Shown: one piece after another, positions 5,950 to 7,291 of the stretch
Position numbering within the stretch: position 1 is the first letter of the stretch
Layout of the letters: each line of letters opens with the position of its first letter
DNA from: Candidatus Omnitrophota bacterium
GTDB lineage: Bacteria; NPL-UPA2; BS750m-G34
Direction: 5' to 3'
NCBI GenBank assembly: GCA_030640045.1
Contig: DAOWKF010000108.1
Coordinates: 1-7,291 of the forward strand
Length of the DNA: 7,291 nt
The notes under the pieces: model-generated
Told to the model about the DNA's origin: nothing
Database searches by the model: none
What the model saw: only the letters and a program-made list of their open reading frames with translations
Made by a program: the position numbers and the translations under genes

Positions 5950-7241
5950 TATCTATGGATTAACCCTTTCTTTTTCCAATCACTGAACTTCTCGCTGAGT
6001 ATTCTTGCTACTTCCTCATTTCCCCTCTCATTTAGATGGGGGTCTTCATTGAAACAGAGAACAGTATCGTCTCTTATCTTTCTAAATTCCTCAGTTAGAT
6101 CATAGGCCAAGAGTCCATTTTTCTCACAAAATGCAGCTATCCTTTTGTATCCTTCCACTTCGTTTTTTATGTATGCCTCGCCAAAACCAGGGAAGGCCCT
6201 AATGTATTGTTCCCTATAGATTGACTCTTTTGACGGAAAGAGTATAACTATGAGCTGCACCTTACCCTGTGTAAGGCGAATAGCCTCCCTGAAAAAATGT
6301 TCGTTAATGAGATCTGTACGCCTCTCCAGATAATCTGACTCAGCACCTGTACTCCGATAGAGGTAAATGCCATTTTTTATCTTAGCCCTTTCTTTTTCAT
6401 ATCGAAATGCCCGCGCCAACGCCTGGTCAAGTTTTTTTAGAGCAGTGTAGGTCACAGTCCTCCTTATCCATGGATATCCTAATTTATAATCACTCCATGC
6501 CATGTATTCATAATAGCGATACTTATTTTTTATAATGCGATGGTGATTGCTGAGGTCATTGGCAAATATACAATAAAAAAGAATGCGATGAGGGGGATTT
6601 GAGATAAACTTACGGATAATCTCATTATACTGCCACGGATGATATCCGCCTACTGCGTAGTTTGCTATCGGGATATTCAGCCTGCGGGATAAAAGTCTAA
6701 ACCATGTCTTATCATAGTTTACCCCCACTCCAAAGGCAACGCTATCGCCGACAATAGCTATTGGCGCATCTTTCCTATCACCTGGGTTACGAAATCCAAG
6801 TTCGTCTGTCTCGTAAACCGCGCTTAATCCTTCCAGCCACTCTATCTCGAAATTCCGGAGATTAGCTCTCATCTTATATCCGAGATCTCGATCCGGCTCA
6901 AGGAATTCATAGAAAAGCCTATGGCGTTCTTTAAAACGAGGCGGCTGAATGATATTTAATTTAATAACTATGGTCTCCAGACACAGATACGGAATAATAA
7001 AAAATATAATTATATTAGAAGAAAATATCCTCGCCTCTTTAAATGTAATCTTCTTATCTCTTACGGCTATCAGGAAACTGCCCGCAAAAATAAGACCAAG
7101 ATTGGCAAAACTGATGAGACACTTTATGGCCTTACGCAACAGAGGCCCTTCGCTAAAGAATATAAAGGCAATGACCTTGTAATTGAGCGTTATTCCTAAA
7201 AGGATTAGTAAAACGCCTAATAAGATTCTTGTCTTTTTCAT
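5949..7241 (-). CDS. Membrane-anchored SGNH/GDSL hydrolase-like protein
   Basis: A 430-residue protein with three N-terminal hydrophobic segments (about 6-29, 41-60, 72-94) followed by a soluble domain. The basic N terminus and the RDKK loop at 61-64 place both on the cytoplasmic side, so the catalytic domain should face the periplasm or outside. SGNH blocks are visible: GDSVAFG at 165-171 (nucleophile Ser167), VGGY at 197-200 (oxyanion Gly), FAND at 226-229 (Asn228), and DPHLNERGNE at 400-409 (Asp400 and His402). All catalytic residues are present, so esterase or acyltransferase activity is possible, as for AlgJ/AlgX-like proteins acting on exported polysaccharides. Such proteins often sit next to carbamoyltransferase/SxtJ/DUF5989 sets; the role there is unproven. 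The ATG at 7241 overlaps the stop of an upstream frame as ATGA; only a weak GGGGAT lies upstream. The gene ends one base into the carbamoyltransferase start. Confidence 0.9.
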   Translation of the reverse strand: MKKTRILLGVLLILLGITLNYKVIAFIFFSEGPLLRKAIKCLISFANLGLIFAGSFLIAVRDKKITFKEARIFSSNIIIFFIIPYLCLETIVIKLNIIQPPRFKERHRLFYEFLEPDRDLGYKMRANLRNFEIEWLEGLSAVYETDELGFRNPGDRKDAPIAIVGDSVAFGVGVNYDKTWFRLLSRRLNIPIANYAVGGYHPWQYNEIIRKFISNPPHRILFYCIFANDLSNHHRIIKNKYRYYEYMAWSDYKLGYPWIRRTVTYTALKKLDQALARAFRYEKERAKIKNGIYLYRSTGAESDYLERRTDLINEHFFREAIRLTQGKVQLIVILFPSKESIYREQYIRAFPGFGEAYIKNEVEGYKRIAAFCEKNGLLAYDLTEEFRKIRDDTVLCFNEDPHLNERGNEEVARILSEKFSDWKKKGLIHR

Positions 7242-7291
7242 AAAAAAATTATCCCCATAAGTCCTATAATCATTATCCCTATATAAAATAC
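7238..7291 (-). CDS. C-terminal end of an upstream hydrophobic (probably membrane) protein, cut by window edge
   Basis: Reading the minus strand in from the right edge, one frame is open for 17 codons and ends in TGA at 7240..7238, which overlaps the SGNH ATG as ATGA. The residues are almost all hydrophobic (VFYIGIMIIGLMGIIFL), as in a terminal transmembrane helix. The 4-base overlap resembles the couplings elsewhere in this operon, and this is the main reason to call it. Identity cannot be read from 17 residues. An MBOAT-type acyltransferase or another multi-pass glycan protein would fit an SGNH neighbour, but this is a guess. The alternative is that this is an AT-rich leader upstream of the operon. 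Confidence 0.5.
   Translation of the reverse strand, partial: VFYIGIMIIGLMGIIFL

Noticed and set aside
5902..6105. Plus-strand open frame of 67 codons across the SGNH/carbamoyltransferase junction
   Set aside because: It is antisense to both well-supported genes and has no recognisable features.
6949..7182. Plus-strand open frame of 77 codons
   Set aside because: It mirrors the hydrophobic N terminus of the SGNH protein on the other strand, a common source of spurious frames.
7242..7291. AT-rich stretch with GATAAT/TATATA-like words that could be an operon promoter
   Set aside because: No convincing -35/-10 pair with proper spacing is visible, and a hydrophobic frame reads through to an ATGA overlap with the SGNH start.

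Overview
The window is a stretch of a bacterial surface-glycan or secondary-metabolite operon. Every gene I can support lies on the minus strand, so transcription runs from the right edge to the left edge. The genes are packed with overlaps of 1 to about 14 bases or gaps of 1 to 14 bases. I see no terminator, RNA gene, mobile element or CRISPR array. Both edges cut through genes, so this is the interior of a longer transcript. Good Shine-Dalgarno sites and the ATG/TTG starts say Bacteria. Composition is moderately AT-rich (hand-counted single 60-base lines range from about 32 to 55% GC). The phylum cannot be fixed from the sequence. An uncultured, Gram-negative-like lineage such as Omnitrophota or a deltaproteobacterial relative is only a guess.

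Right half (7291 to 3637), in order of transcription: the C-terminal end of a hydrophobic protein; a membrane-anchored SGNH hydrolase-like protein (430 aa); a NodU/CmcH-family O-carbamoyltransferase (586 aa); an SxtJ-family membrane protein (about 130 aa); and a 52-residue DUF5989 membrane peptide at 3637..3795. The last three match the set found next to carbamoyltransferases in many bacteria, including the saxitoxin cluster (sxtI/sxtJ/sxtK). The jobs of the two small membrane proteins are unknown. I regard this as the most interesting part of the window.

Left half (3629 to 1), in order of transcription: an SpsF-like cytidylyltransferase (280 aa), an RmlD-like NAD(P)-dependent sugar reductase or epimerase (302 aa), a DPM1-like family 2 glycosyltransferase (216 aa), a zinc-ribbon class I SAM methyltransferase (about 301 aa), and the N-terminal 113 residues of a NeuB/SpsE-type sialic acid synthase-like enzyme that runs off the left edge.

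Working model (inference): the NeuB-like synthase makes a nonulosonic-acid-like sugar acid and the SpsF-like enzyme activates it as a CMP-sugar. The reductase, methyltransferase and glycosyltransferase modify and transfer sugars. The carbamoyltransferase module, with the SGNH protein on the outer side of the membrane, adds or edits carbamoyl/acyl decorations on the resulting glycan or glycolipid.
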